A stretch of DNA of 64,000 bases from assembly GCA_946811185.2 (NCBI GenBank), contig OX328096.1:36158011-36222010 (forward strand). Reading direction: 5' to 3'. Each line of letters starts with the position of its first letter. Within the stretch, counting starts at the first letter, position 1. Source of the stretch: Hippopus hippopus (taxonomy: Eukaryota; Mollusca; Bivalvia; Cardiida; Cardiidae). The notes beneath the pieces are model-generated. The model saw nothing but the letters and a program-made list of their open reading frames with translations, was not told where the DNA came from and did no database searches. Position numbers and translations under genes: made by a program. This document shows positions 44,421 to 56,179 of this stretch, piece after piece.

Positions 44421-44643
44421 TTAACCCTTTACCAAACGATTACATATTTTAACAACTATTAGGAAAAATGCTTATGAAAACATTGTGGGAAAAAGAGTGA
44501 GAAACTGCCTGTTACAGCATTTTCTCCTTTTTTTACAACGTTTTCTGCTCTTTCCGATGTATTTTCCATCGCTTGAGCTGCGTTTCGAATTTTTGGTCTG
44601 AAATTGGACAATACAAAATTTTGAGGTCTGGAAAAAAGTTTAA
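44421..44643 (-). mobile_element. Family A TTAA MITE
   Basis: TTAACCCTTTACCAAACGAT at the left and AAAAAGTTTAA at the right. The hairpin is decayed in the centre (CTGCCTGTTACAGCATTTTC). Confidence 0.75.
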
Positions 44644-44898
44644 CATGCATTTGAACTTCAGATAAACACATTGGCAAAGAGAACAATCAGGTTGCACGCG
44701 GTGTAGACAGAAGACCATAATCTTTGTTCTGTTCAGTCTGATCTTGATCAACACCGTCTACCTATGAAGCTCCTGATGTTGGCCATAGTAGTGGACGGGG
44801 TAAGGCCTTACCAGGGAGAGAAAAAGAAATAGACTCGTCTATATTGAGAGCAGTTGCAGAAGAATCACATGTAAATCAAACGGTATATTTGTGCATGA

Positions 44899-45106
44899 TT
44901 TTGTTTGTTTGCATTGGAGTTTAACGCCGTTTTAACATCTTATGTCGTACCACGGTGGTCAGTGCACCTACGCATACATGTGTTTTCTGGCTTTCTCATA
45001 CCAGTACTGACACCTAGTATGCGAAAAGCAGGAAAGACATGCGTAGGTGCACTGACCGCATTGATATGACATAAGCTGTTAAAACGGCGTTAAACCTAAT
45101 ACAATG
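44899..45106. repeat. Head-to-head pair of SINE family 1 tails
   Basis: The left arm reads GGAGTTTAACGCCGTTTTAA to TTTCTGGCTTTCTCATACCA. The right arm contains the inverted equivalents ATGCGTAGGTGCACTGACC and TTAAAACGGCGTTAAACC. The tRNA-like heads are absent, so the arms meet within the SINE body and make a 200-bp imperfect palindrome. Confidence 0.75.
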
Positions 45107-45629
45107 TACAAATGCATATGATACCGATAGGAAATATTGTGGGGAAAGGAGAAAATGATGGTTACAAGCATTTTTTCCTTTCCCTACAATGTTTGCAAAA
45201 GCCTTGTACGCAGGGTCGTTGAAACACTAGCTCGTTTTGTGAAGTTCAGGCATTGATGTCGGATTATAATGTTAGCTAATTATGTTTCGGTTAAGTTACA
45301 ACCTCTTGCAAAAAAATGCAAAAGAAGACTTTTTAAAGACCGTGCAAAGTGGGACAGTAACTGACAAGGTTTAATCTATTGTTTGTTTGGATGGTGTAAA
45401 ACGCTGTTTTCAACATTATTTCAGTTATATCTTGGCGGCAAGTGCAGCGAGATCTTTCATTTTCTGAGCTTTCTTTTATCAGTCCTTCCCCAAAATATTC
45501 TTTCCAAGCCACGAGCTGCTTCTCAAATAACCATCCTCGAAAATGAAAATATGGGAGGAAATACTGGAATAGAAAAGAACAATATTTTAAATTGACGAGT
45601 ACAGGAAAAAAAGCATATGCACCATATAT

Positions 45630-46150
45630 GGTACAAGGAGGGTTTAATGCATCTAAGTGATCCATTACACCAGGCAACTCATTACATATGGGTTGCAACA
45701 CGTGAAAAGGGGCATTCGGACATTTGCGTAAAGTGTCGTCTCGGATCAGCCTGCGCAGTCCGCGCAGGCTAATCAAAAACGACACTTTCCGTTTTATGTA
45801 ATTTTCTGTTTCACACAGGTCTACTGTAGGAAAAAATCTAATGTAGTCGTAAAGTGCCGTCTCGGATTAGCCTGCGCGGACTGCGCAGGCTGATCCGAGA
45901 CGACACTTTACGCAAATGTCCGAATGCCCCTTTTCGCGTGTTGCAACCCGTATATAGTTATAGATCCACAAAGTCCATTTTGTTTAACAGCCGGCTGAAT
46001 CCCGAGTTAGGGTGGTTCTTGGATATGCAGAAAATTAATCAATAGCAAAAAGTTTCGATTCAGATCAGCCTGTACGGACTGCCCAGGTCGACCTGAGTCG
46101 ATACTTTTAGCAGATTCATTAAGCTTTCTTTTAACAGAGCGTGGCTTATA
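45630..46150 (+). mobile_element. Family C MITE split by a family D insertion
   Basis: The left part (GAGGGTTTAATGCATCTAAG to CTCATTACATAT) and the right part (AGTTATAGATCCACAAAGTC to ACAGAGCGTGGCTTA) form one family C copy. They flank the D element at 45690-45949. The break is at the ACATAATTATGGATCC site of the C consensus. Confidence 0.85.
45690..45949 (+). mobile_element. Family D MITE, full length, nested in C
   Basis: The ends GGGTTGCAACACGTGAAAAG and CTTTTCGCGTGTTGCAACCC are inverted. Each end is followed inward by GGGCATTCGGACATTTGCGT and a hairpin of about 66 nt. The inner arms GATCAGCCTGCGC and GCGCAGGCTAATC are separated by 5 nt. The element therefore contains two such hairpins, joined by an AT-rich spacer. 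Confidence 0.88.
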
Positions 46151-46462
46151 TTCATATACAATGTATATTCAATGTGTAAAGTTACAGTTTTCTGACATTT
46201 TAGGAATTTTTCAAACCATCATTAGACAAACAACGAAAACAACAACAACCACCTAAATACGTGCACACTAGTGTTTCGTAATATTTTCGATGATCCGAAT
46301 TCACCGATGATTCGAACTAAAAGCTCCATACTGCACGATTTCGAATGCTCGAGGTTTTATCGTGTAATTATTCACATACACGACTTTGCACGTGCATATG
46401 AATAATTCATGAATCAGGATCCAAATGAAAATTCCATAACACGATGTCAGAGGGAGCAATAT

Positions 46463-46674
46463 TTAACTCTTTTAGCGCAAAATATATACAAACTCGACCT
46501 CTTTCGGTGGTTGAAAATAACAATCCGCTAAAACTCAGATTTTTTTTTATATGATGAACTTAACAAGTGGACAGTATAAATCCAAGATCAGACTGCATGT
46601 TCTGTGCAGTCTGATCTTGGATCTATGCCGTGCGCAAAACGCCCCTCTTTCGCCTATCGGGCCGGAAGGGTTAA
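46463..46674 (-). mobile_element. Family B2 TTAA MITE, full length
   Basis: TTAACTCTTTTAGCGCAAAA at the left and CGGGCCGGAAGGGTTAA at the right. The hairpin arms GATCAGACTGCAT and GTGCAGTCTGATC have one mismatch. TTAA on both sides confirms B2 as a TTAA family. Confidence 0.82.
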
Positions 46675-48110
46675 AAAATTAAAATATTGAATCAATGAAA
46701 TATATTTTCCATACTGTCATTCGGAAGAAATCGCTTTTCAATAAACATCGAAATTGCATTTTAATATTCTACCAAAAAAGATGCGAAGTCATTCGTAAAA
46801 TACCCCTGAGTGTATAACACTTTACAGTCTAGATCTAGACCTACCAAAAAACTACTACAAAATAAACAAGTGACAACGATCGGAAGAAGAGAATTAGAAA
46901 AAAAAGCGGTTTTTTTTTTGACATGTAATGTGGGAAAAGGAGCACATGTCTTGTCTAAACAAATGTTTACTGAGAGCAATTACTCTCTTTTTTATTGTTA
47001 TTATTTTTTTACCAGGCGTTATACAGTTCTAAGTTTTGTGCGGAATGCCACCTTCTATGCAAAATTAATAGAAACAACTCGTTTTAGTGTCATATTTACA
47101 GAAATAGAGAGAGAGAGAAAGACAGACAGACAGACAGACAGGCAGAGTATTGCGCTGTGTCTACAGAAATTAGTCACAAACGGTCATACTGCAAGTTTTG
47201 TATAGTATGTTCTTGATCTGCTTTGTCTGAAAAAGATAACCACTTTGTCGTTAGCATTTCCATGGTTTAGCTGCATCTTTTTCGTTTTTTTTTTACCAGA
47301 ACTCTATTGACTTTCGATTGCGGTGACTTGGGGATACAGAAACATTTGGAAGAATGCAGGAAGAAAGTTACAAAAGAGAGAGAGAGAGAAATAGGCGTAT
47401 TTTGAAGTGCAACAAAGAACTGAAACTTTATATGTAGGTGCAGCGCTTTTAGTGTAAATAGGTAAGTAACAGTGTGTAACGAAAACTTGTCCGTTGCATT
47501 ATCTCTTTACTTTGGAAAATGAGTCTTATGTACGTTTAGCCTAGATTTGAAATATTTACTATGTCAAAATTAACCATCAAAGTGCCAATAGCAATTTCAG
47601 GTGCTTTTCGCGGGAATTGAGGATCTAAATAGGAAAAGGAAAACGTGAATATGATTTTAAACCTTTCCCAAACAACAAATTTTAAACTTTTCAACATGGA
47701 ATGTATCTGCAGATGACAGACTCAAAGGTGATACAATTGAACTGAAATTCTTCTGTGGTTACCAGCGTTCTCTCCATTTCCCAAATTGTTTTTAAAGGCT
47801 TCTTCTTCAGGGCCGCTAAAACAAGGGATTGTATAGTAAAGGATCAAATATCGCTTTCACGTTACAACTCAAGTTTAAAGATGCACCGTATTGCTGGAAA
47901 TACTTTCGTGACCAGGTTCTTTGAAGACTCATAATGGCTTTCTTGGATTGCCAGCCATGGTGACCGTGTGGTTTTAGCTCTGGCCTCGAGAGCTTAAGCT
48001 TGTAAGTTCACGTCATACCAAACGATTGTCAAAAAAAAATAGTTATGTCTTCTATCCAAAGTGTTCATTGTTTAACTCTTTACCATTTGACAAAATTGCA
48101 CACCTGTCCA
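46675..48110. other. No gene recognised
   Basis: A short (ACAG)n-like tract lies at 47120-47142 and a GA tract at 47376-47391. A decayed B-type hairpin is near 47180-47220 and a family A relic lies at about 47655-47845. No convincing exon. Confidence 0.5.
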
Positions 48111-48112
48111 TA

Positions 48113-48330
48113 TTAATCCTTCAGCTGCTAAGCGCGACTCACTAACCTTTTGCAGACAGTGTAGATCAAGATCAGACTGCACAGAACCTGCGGTCTCATC
48201 TTGGATCAACACTGTCTGTTAAGTAGACATTTTCCTAAAAAAAAAAAAAAAAAAAATGACATGGTATCATTCGGATTTTTCCTATCGCCTTGAAAGTTTC
48301 ATTCAACTTATTTAGCAGGATTAGGGTTAA
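48113..48330 (-). mobile_element. Family B TTAA MITE, full length
   Basis: TTAATCCTTCAGCTGCTAAG at the left and TTTAGCAGGATTAGGGTTAA at the right. A 19-nt A run has expanded inside the right half. Confidence 0.85.
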
Positions 48331-49005
48331 ATAAAAAATTAGTACTGTCTTCTATCTATGTAACCCGTGATTCAACTCTAACTGACCAAAAAAAACCACT
48401 TAAAGTTCATGTTAAAAGCATTTGCAGAGCGTAGATCAAATGTGGCTCCAATAGAATGGTTTGCCTTTGAAAGCGTAACAAACATTGTGGGATAAGCAGA
48501 AAATGATGGTTATCAACAGCTTTCCTCTCCAACTTGGCTTAAACATAGTAACATGGTAGTAACAGGATTGCAATAATTCACCTTCGCCAGTGCCAAATTA
48601 TTATAATTCTAACAGGCCTGTTACAATATAGTTTTCTAAAACATTATTGTCTTACCATAAAGACTTAAAGAACTGAAAAGTTGAAGATTCGCAGCCTTGC
48701 ACCATACAGATACACCAAGCCCATTCTTGTCGCCGAGGGTCATTTTTGTCGTGGGGCGTGATCTTAGTTTGGCTTTCAGTCTGATGTTTTGCAGTTCAAT
48801 TAGCTTGTAAAGAAATGCGAAATATTACGAATTATCCATGCGTGAACTGCATCCTGAGCCGATCTAATTTATACCGAGGCTGAATAGAGAAATAAAGTTG
48901 ATTGGCTGCGGTACCCTTTCAGATGGAATACATGGGATATGCTATTCTGCATAACGTTACCAGACGGACAATATTGTCTGAGATACCAAAGTCGTGCCGT
49001 CGTGT

Positions 49006-49212
49006 GATTTGTTTGTTTTTTGTCAAAGCATCTAACGCCATTTTTAATGTTATTGCAATGAAGGCACTGGCCATTTTTCCCACATTACCATCGTCGAAAC
49101 AATGACCAGCGGTGAGAGAGGCTGACACCAAATGACCGTGCTAGGGAATAAAACAAGCGATCCCTGGGTTAAAGCCCTGTAAGGTACCGATTGAGCTACC
49201 GTGCCTAGCACA
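49006..49212 (-). mobile_element. SINE family 2, tRNA-derived
   Basis: The minus strand starts with GGCACGGTAGCTCAATCGGT (A-box-like), then GGGCTTTAACCCAGGGATCG (weak B box). The body has CACCGCTGGTCATTGTTTCG followed by ACGATG. The tail is ATGGCGTTAGATGC then CAAAAAACAAACAAAT. The body matches the copy at 50045-50356. Confidence 0.7.
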
Positions 49213-49792
49213 GTCGTGTGACATGAAGCAGAAGCATATGAATAGAATTTTTTTTTAATATTATGGACAATTTGATAGGTCATTGCTTGTGAAAAGTTGT
49301 AACTCCTCTACCTACAATGTTTTCAAAAGCTGTCGATTGCAGGGCCATAGAAGTCGTATATTATTTGTTGTAATGGGCTAACCCTCACTCTCCAAAATGA
49401 ATGAATGCTGTTAAATCCTAAAGCTGCTTATGGCAACTCAGTGCGCTTTTGAAGACAGTATAGATCAAGACCATACTGCACAGAAATTGCATCTACATTG
49501 TCCGATATGGTAAGTTTTTAAAAATCAGTATTTATCATGGTTCCATTGTACTTGATCCCAGAGCAACGAGAATAAAATGGTTTATAGGTAGCAGAGTTAC
49601 AGTGTCGATTTAAAAGAAAGTTACTATTTCGGTCAACAAACCTGTGTTTTTGGTACTCATGTGAACTGTTACGTCCAGACAAAGCAAGAAACAAAGCAAG
49701 AAAGTTTCCACAATATGGGCTGAGTTGAATAAAATGCTTTTAAAATACATTAGGAATGCGTCTTATATCTGGAACAATGTATTAGATTCAAT

Positions 49793-49982
49793 TTAAACCT
49801 TTAACTCATAATCCAAGGTTTTAACAACGCTGATAAACAAGACTTTAATACATTGTTGGAAAAGGAAAAAATGCTGACAACCAGCATTTTCTCCTTTTTC
49901 CACAATGTTTTTTACCCTTTAAAAACACATCCCATAATTCGAGTCACGTCTTTTTGTGGTCTGCTAAAAAGTGAAATGGGGT
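49793..49982 (-). mobile_element. Family A MITE, right end truncated
   Basis: TTTAAACCTTTAACTCATAA at the left and a good hairpin around GCTGACAACCAGC. The sequence leaves the family A pattern after TGTGGTCTGCTAAAAAG, shortly before SINE-related sequence. Confidence 0.75.
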
Positions 49983-50044
49983 TTTACGCCGCTTACAACA
50001 GAGCTTCTGTCAGATTCACGTCGACAACTCACTTATTCATGTGC

Positions 50045-50356
50045 TGTGTGTGCCGGACTTGGTACCTCTGTCGGAATTGTACCCCTGTCGGAATTGTGCA
50101 AGATTTAAGATCACGTGGTCGCTGGTTCAAATCCCTAGCTCAGCCAACTTTTTTCCGATAATTGATTTAAGTCATTGCGATAGGACTCACTCTTCTTTCA
50201 CCACTGATCATTGTTTCGACGATGGCTATGTCGGAAAGCAGAATATAGCTTGAAGTAGCCTAACGGTGAAAGTCTAGAAAGGTGCACTGACCGCAGCGAT
50301 GCAATTGCTGTGATGGTGGAAATGGTTTTAACGGTTAAATAAACTAACAAACAAAT
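50045..50356 (+). mobile_element. SINE family 2, rearranged head
   Basis: GTGGTCGCTGGTTCAAATCC resembles a B box. The body has CACCACTGATCATTGTTTCG followed by ACGATGG, shared with 49006-49212, and GGTGCACTGACCGCAG, shared with SINE 1. The tail is AAATAAACTAACAAACAAAT. The head contains a small tandem duplication of CTGTCGGAATTGT. Confidence 0.65.
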
Positions 50357-50506
50357 TATGTTTTGCAAAATTTGAAGTTGTATTTTGATATGGGCGAGAT
50401 TTAAAACGATATTCTCACAAGGGTGCGGTTTAACCCTTTTCCAACAACGTTTTCAAAAACCATCAACCGAAAAACACGTAAAAATGTGCGTTTGTATGGA
50501 TGATTT

Positions 50507-51183
50507 CTAACCCTTTACCCAACGAGCTCGAGTTTAAAGACGAAGCAAAAACATTATGGTATAAGGAGTAAAGCTGGTAGCCAGCATTTTTTTCCTTTCT
50601 CCCAGAGCGTTCTCTATCCTTCCAAAGAGAAATTCTGTGACTTGAGACATCTTTTAATTTGTCACCTACAATAAAAATTAATGCTTTCAGTATGAAAAAG
50701 TATAGAATTTCGTCGCCAGGAAAAGAGTGAACCTTTACCAAACAATCCCATGTTTTCACGACCTGAAGCAAAAAGGCTTTTGAAAACATTGTATGAAAAG
50801 AAGAAAATACTTGTAACAACCATATTTTTTCCCTTTTCCAAGATTTTTTTGCTTCCCTTCAAAGTAACTATTCTGGTTATGAGAAACACATTTACTTTAT
50901 TGTTTTCAAAGGTTTTGATTTTGGACACATCCAGAATTCAGTCACCTGATAAAGGGTTAGCCGTTTACCACACAATCCCAAGGTTTAGCTACCTTGAGGA
51001 AAAAGACCTTTGAAACATTGTGAGAAAAGGAAAAAATGCTGGTAACCAGCATTTTCTCCTTTTCTCACAGTGTTTTCAACATTTCTAAATGCAAATTTCG
51101 ATTTTTCAAGTACCATGTAATTTGTCGTCTGTAAATGCTTTGAATTTGGACCAGTCTAAAATTTTGTCGTTAGGTACAGAGTG
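50507..51183 (-). mobile_element. Three family A MITEs in tandem sharing their ends
   Basis: Copies run 50507-50731, 50728-50960 and 50957-51183, all in reverse orientation. Each right end (AAAGAGTGAA, AAAGGGTTAG) serves as the left end of the next. The third has the best hairpin (GCTGGTAACCAGC). The first two are decayed. Confidence 0.82.
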
Positions 51184-51459
51184 ATTGGAGTGCAGCGCGT
51201 AGGTTGACGAAGAGTAATTAGGCTTGAGACTACGGCTGACCAGAAGACGTCATAATGAGCGATGTCTTGATGTCGTAACGTTACGTTTAACGTTAATTAT
51301 TCAAATGATTGTCGTAAAATACCGTAAATGAATTCACTCTTTTTTTTTATTTAGAAAATTGGAGAAAATCATATTCACAGCCAAGTGTCCAATGTAGATC
51401 GTAAAGGAGAATAGCCTGCACTAGACATTTGGTCCTTTCCACTTTGGTCTTATGTCTTT

Positions 51460-51687
51460 TTAACTCCTTACCGGAAGACAAAATCTTAGACTTATAAATT
51501 TTTAAAGCATTTGCAGACGACAAATTCAAATGTGGTTCAAATGATGGAATTTGTCTGAGGAAAGGTAGAAATCATTCTTGGAAAAGAAGAAAATGCTGGA
51601 TACCAGCATTTTATCCTTTTCCCACAATGTTTTTAAAAGATTTTTCCCAAGGATCGTTAAACTCGAGGCTGTATAGTAAATGGTTAA
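51460..51687 (+). mobile_element. Family A TTAA MITE, full length
   Basis: TTAACTCCTTACCGGAAGAC at the left, GCATTTGCAGACGACAAATT inside, the centre GCTGGATACCAGC, and AGTAAATGGTTAA at the right. Confidence 0.88.
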
Positions 51688-51734
51688 TTCTAAGTTCCTA
51701 GAGCAGACTCTTTTGAACGGACTAAGCAAATGCG

Positions 51735-51790
51735 ATTAAATCAAGATCAGCGTGCACATGTGTGCAATCTGATCTTAAGTTACACTCTTC
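51735..51790. repeat. Solo B/C-type hairpin
   Basis: AAATCAAGATCAGCGTGCAC faces GTGTGCAATCTGATCTTAAG. Confidence 0.55.
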
Positions 51791-52049
51791 ACTATTTTTT
51801 GGCGCTAAGTCACATAAGAACCCATCAAGGAATTGTTGGCCATACAAAAAGAAAAAAAAAGTGGAGTCTCTTATATACAGAAATTATTCATTAATTCACA
51901 TTGCAACCTGGAGGTTGAATACAAGGTATAAGAACAATCAGTCACGGGTTGTCGTGCCATTAGTTACTCTGGTTAGTTAATTAATGAGTATGACATGGCA
52001 CATCAAACCTCACTTGTTACATATTACATTTTACAAAATAATTTTTCAT

Positions 52050-52283
52050 GTAACTCTTTACCATACAACAAAATTTTGAACTCTCCCATAAGTCGAAAGC
52101 CGTTGCAGATGACAAATCAAATGCGGTTCAAATTATGAGAGGTTATATTCTGAGCAGGTAGAAAAAAATGTTGGGGACTGAAGGAAATCCTGTCTATCTA
52201 CATTTTCTCTTTTTCCCTGAACGTTTTCAAAAGCTTTCTTATTCAGGGCCACTAAAACACGGGATCGTTTGGTAAAGAATTAA
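52050..52283 (+). mobile_element. Family A MITE
   Basis: AACTCTTTACCATACAACAA at the left and TTGGTAAAGAATTAA at the right. The hairpin is disrupted. Confidence 0.75.
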
Positions 52284-52353
52284 CCCCTACGTTCCGTAAG
52301 TTTAAAAAGTACGATAAATCCAATGCAGACGAAAATACTTTTTTGACCAAAGT

Positions 52354-52581
52354 TTAATCCTTTACCCAACCATCCCGTCTTTTAATGACCCTGAGGGAAA
52401 AGACCTTTAGAATATTGTGGGAAAAGGAGAAAATGCTGGTATCCAGCATTTTCTCCTTTTTTCACAATTTCTTCTGCTCTTTCACAAACATATCCCACAT
52501 TTAAGCAAAACATGTATCTATTTTATTGTCTGCAAATGCTTTCAATATGGACAACTTTTGTCGTCTGGTAAAAGAGCTAAT
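52354..52581 (-). mobile_element. Family A MITE
   Basis: TTAATCCTTTACCCAACCAT at the left, the hairpin around GCTGGTATCCAGC, and TCTGGTAAAAGAGCTAA at the right. Confidence 0.85.
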
Positions 52582-52749
52582 TCGTAAAAAGTACATTTTC
52601 AAAGTGGTCTGCTGTAAATTTGGTACCGTGTCGTTAGTTATTGTGGAACGTTAGTTAATCAATGTGGCATCGCACAGCAGCCATACTTATTTGGTCCTAC
52701 TTTTTACACATGATATTATAGCAAGATAATCTCGACCTTTTTTCTCTCA

Positions 52750-52979
52750 GTAAATTCTTTACCAAACGACAAAATTTTACACTAGTCCAACTTGAAAGCA
52801 TTTGCAGACGACAAATTAAATGTTGCACAAATTAGGAAATTTTTCTTTAAAAGGTTAAAAAACATCGTGGGAAAAGGAGAAAATGCTGGTTACCAGCATT
52901 TTCTCCTTTTCCCACAATGTTTTCAAAAGGCTTCTTTCTCAAGGTCGTTAAAACTCGGGATTGTGTGGTAAAAGGTTAA
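52750..52979 (+). mobile_element. Family A MITE, perfect hairpin
   Basis: AATTCTTTACCAAACGACAA at the left, GTGGTAAAAGGTTAA at the right, and a perfect hairpin around GCTGGTTACCAGC. With 56599-56827 and 17129-17357 it is among the best-preserved copies. Confidence 0.9.
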
Positions 52980-53770
52980 ATCTATTGTCTCAAAAGTAAT
53001 ATTCCAGTCTTGTTGGTCAAATTTGAATACTTTAGAAGGGTATTTCCAAAGCCGCCTGCCACAACTTCGTTGTTATGCTATTAGTTATTGCGGTACGTTA
53101 ATTAATGGGTACGACATCCACATCGACCTCATTAATTTTGGTGCATACGATATTTAACAAGACAAACGCAACCTTTCTGTAACAGATAACTCATTCGTCT
53201 CAAAAGTAAAGAAGCACAAGGCTTATTGGTCAAAGTTTAATACATTATAAGGATTTTTTCAAAGCAGTCTGCCACAAATTTGTTGTTGTGCTATTACTTA
53301 CTGCGGTATGTTAATTAATGAGTACGACAACGCATATCAACCTCACTTGCTAAACATGGTATTTAACTAGACGATCACATTTTTTAGATAGAGAGAAAGG
53401 AGAAACTGCTCGTCACGACTTTTTTTTTTCGGCGTAGCTGAATGCGTTGGCTTTTGATCTACTTTTTGGTACTGATAACAAATGAATAAAAAGAAATTTG
53501 TGATTGGTAAAAAATGTAGACATGTTTATTCCAAGGACCCCTGCTTATTTGCGCGCAAATTCACGCCGTCTACCTTTTTTAAAAGATATTTCTTGTTTGT
53601 ACTTCATAAGTAACCCTGTACTAGATATCCATTCATGTTGATCACTTCATATATATAAATATGAATGTTTCTAATTTGTTCTGCTGCAAATTTGTTTCAC
53701 GAGGTAAGGTAAGACTTGTAAATAAATAGATAGCAATTTCAAGTCAAAAAAGAAAACCCAAACATTGGAA

Positions 53771-53938
53771 TTAAACCCTTTACTAGACGACAAAATTATG
53801 GACTTTCAAAATTGAAAGCACTTGCAGACGACGAAATTTAGTTTTTAATGTGACTCGAAAATTTCCCACAATGTTTTCGATTTTTTTTTTTTTTTTTTTC
53901 ATGGCAGTTAAAAGTTGATATTGTGTGGTAAAGGGCTA
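53771..53938 (+). mobile_element. Family A MITE with left hairpin arm deleted
   Basis: TTAAACCCTTTACTAGACGA and GAAAGCACTTGCAGACGACG are followed directly by TTTCCCACAATGTTTTCGA. The left arm and centre are gone. An 18-nt T run has grown next to the scar. Confidence 0.75.
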
Positions 53939-54174
53939 GAAGTTCTTTTCAACAGAAAAAGAAACTTATCGAATAGGACAGTGAAGATACTTGGTCAGAC
54001 TGCACTTTTATTCGTTCGAGTTCTATAACCTTGGTCGTGAGTGTGAATTCCAGACAGCATTAATCAGGAAATGATTTGCCCTGTGTTTATCGCTTCTTTC
54101 AACAATGTTTCAGTTTTATGACGGTTGTCAATGGACCTATCAGAAAATAACTTTCAATAACCCATTGAAAGCAT

Positions 54175-54250
54175 TTGGTTTAGCACGGATTCAAACTCAC
54201 AGCGTGTAGGCTTCTTACACTGTGCGTTACCACTGAACTACTGGCGCTTT
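54175..54250 (-). other. tRNA-like sequence (tRNA pseudogene or SINE head)
   Basis: The minus strand has CAGTAGTTCAGTGGTAACGC (A box), a 5-bp stem GTGTA/TACAC around a 7-nt loop, and GAGTTTGAATCC (B box). The loop lacks the usual U33 and the acceptor ends do not pair, so this is not a functional tRNA. A SINE head is the likelier origin. Confidence 0.5.
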
Positions 54251-54760
54251 ACGAACACGAACAGCAAGCTTTTTGGATCATGATAACCGTCCAGGTCGTT
54301 CTATTTTGTGGGAACAGCGCAACCCGAACGTGTGAAAATGTCGATAAAATTTTCCCTGGTAATCGAATTTGTGCCAATTATCAAAGAAATATTCTATACA
54401 AAATGGACATAATTCATGAAATAAATTTGAAGTTTCACGGCTATGTAGTAATGTAGTTTTCTACACAAAATATCGAAAGCGAATAGTATCGGTAAAGAAA
54501 AAATTAAGAAAAAATTTAGTTCAAGGCGATATTTGCTCTGGAGCTAATCCATGGTAAGTGTAGTTGCTTTTGCAGACAGTTTGGATAGATATCAAGCTAG
54601 ACTGTGCAGTCTGGTCCTGGATCTACAGTCCTCGATACTTTGTATAGTTTCTGACCCCATTTTTTTTTAATTTGAACGATCTATATCATGTTTGCTGACA
54701 GACAAAGATAAACTGTTCCTAATCTTTAGCACGGAAAGGATCCACTCACATATCCTTGCA

Positions 54761-54999
54761 TTAACTCTTTAACAGACGACTAAATTTTAGACTCGTCGAA
54801 ATTGTTAGCATTTGCAGACGCCAAATATATCTTGGCTCAAAATGATGGATTTGCTTTTTGAGAGGGTACATGTAGAAAACATTGGGGGAAAAGGAGAAAG
54901 TGCTGGTTACCAGCAATTTCTCCTTTTTTTCCCAATGTTTTCTAAAGCATTTTATCTCATGGTTGTTATAACACAGATATTGTGTTGTAAAGGGTTTAA
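54761..54999 (+). mobile_element. Family A TTAA MITE
   Basis: TTAACTCTTTAACAGACGAC at the left, GCATTTGCAGACGCCAAATA inside, the centre GCTGGTTACCAGC, and TTGTAAAGGGTTTAA at the right. Confidence 0.85.
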
Positions 55000-56179
55000 C
55001 CAGACCGAACAAGAATGCAGTCAGTTGTTTTTCAGCAATATAATCCGTCGGTTATTGTGTGTAAATTGTTACAAAGCCCATAAAAACAAACTTCAAAACC
55101 TCAGATAAATGCTGCTATTTGCAATTAGGGCCATAAAAATGCCTGTTGCATTGGGACACGAGTAATTAGGGTTCGCAATTGAAAAAACGCCCCAAGGCTC
55201 GTTGTGGGTGCGCCGCCTTAGTCATGTAATACCTCCAGTTCCTTATTGTTTGGATATGACTTTTAAGAACCCTATATTCAAAGGCTCTCAAAAACATTGT
55301 GTGCAAAATGGGCATCACGTTTAACTATTGTGGAACAGTGCGACAGAAAAATCATTTGTGGATAACCAATAACTGTGCAAACAAAACTTTGTGGTAACAA
55401 GCATTTGTTTTTCCTTTTCAGAAATGTTCTCTACCCTTTGATAGAAAAGTCCAATAATTCGAACCACATTGATTTATCGACCGCAAGTTTTAGCGATTCG
55501 GGCTAGTCTAAAATTTTGTAATCTGGTAAAGAGTTCAACCAGTTCGAAATTTTGAGTAATTTTTTTCTATGGTCCGATTACACTAATAATTCGAACCATT
55601 TCTTGATCACACACGTGCTCGAGTTATCGGTATTTTATCACGTGTACATGTTTTTTACGTTTTCCCCGGCATTGGATATCTGCTTCCGAGCAATTTCCGG
55701 GGACAGAAGTGCACGTGTTGTACCTTTTTGTTCCCACGTAAATGGCTTTCATTTGTTTAAGTTTGCGTAAGCTAAAGATGCACTCCAAATGAAATTCTTT
55801 GTATCAATCAAGTCTGAATCAATAACCAGACAGTGGTGAAACCAGACCAGAGTGCATTTCAGTGGAGTCTGATCTTAATCTTCTCTTCTACAAAAGCTAC
55901 TTATGGATCATGACATTCTAGGGTAAATGACAGTTAGATAATTTTAAAAAAGTAGTTACGTCAAAATAAACCTCTACTTGTACAACTGCACCTTTAGTCT
56001 CGAAATTTTATCGTCATTGTGGTTTTTAGACAACTTCAATCCCTCCCCAAAAACAAGTTTAGTTGTGAACATCGTAGATCAAGATTATGCAACAGAAACA
56101 TGTGCAGTTTGAATATCAGGGATCATACATCCCCATCCCCCCCACCCCCTTAAAAAAAATCCTGTAGCACACACATTTC

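Noticed and set aside
45333..45785. 150-codon minus-strand frame
   Set aside because: Much of it is the translation of family D and C sequence (the GLRRLIRDDTLRKCPNAPF peptide recurs at 45854 and 58384, in D copies).
48660..48785. Possible minus-strand exon (frame containing TLGDKNGLGVSVWCK)
   Set aside because: The frame looks somewhat protein-like, but neither a convincing acceptor nor a donor borders it and no family was recognised.
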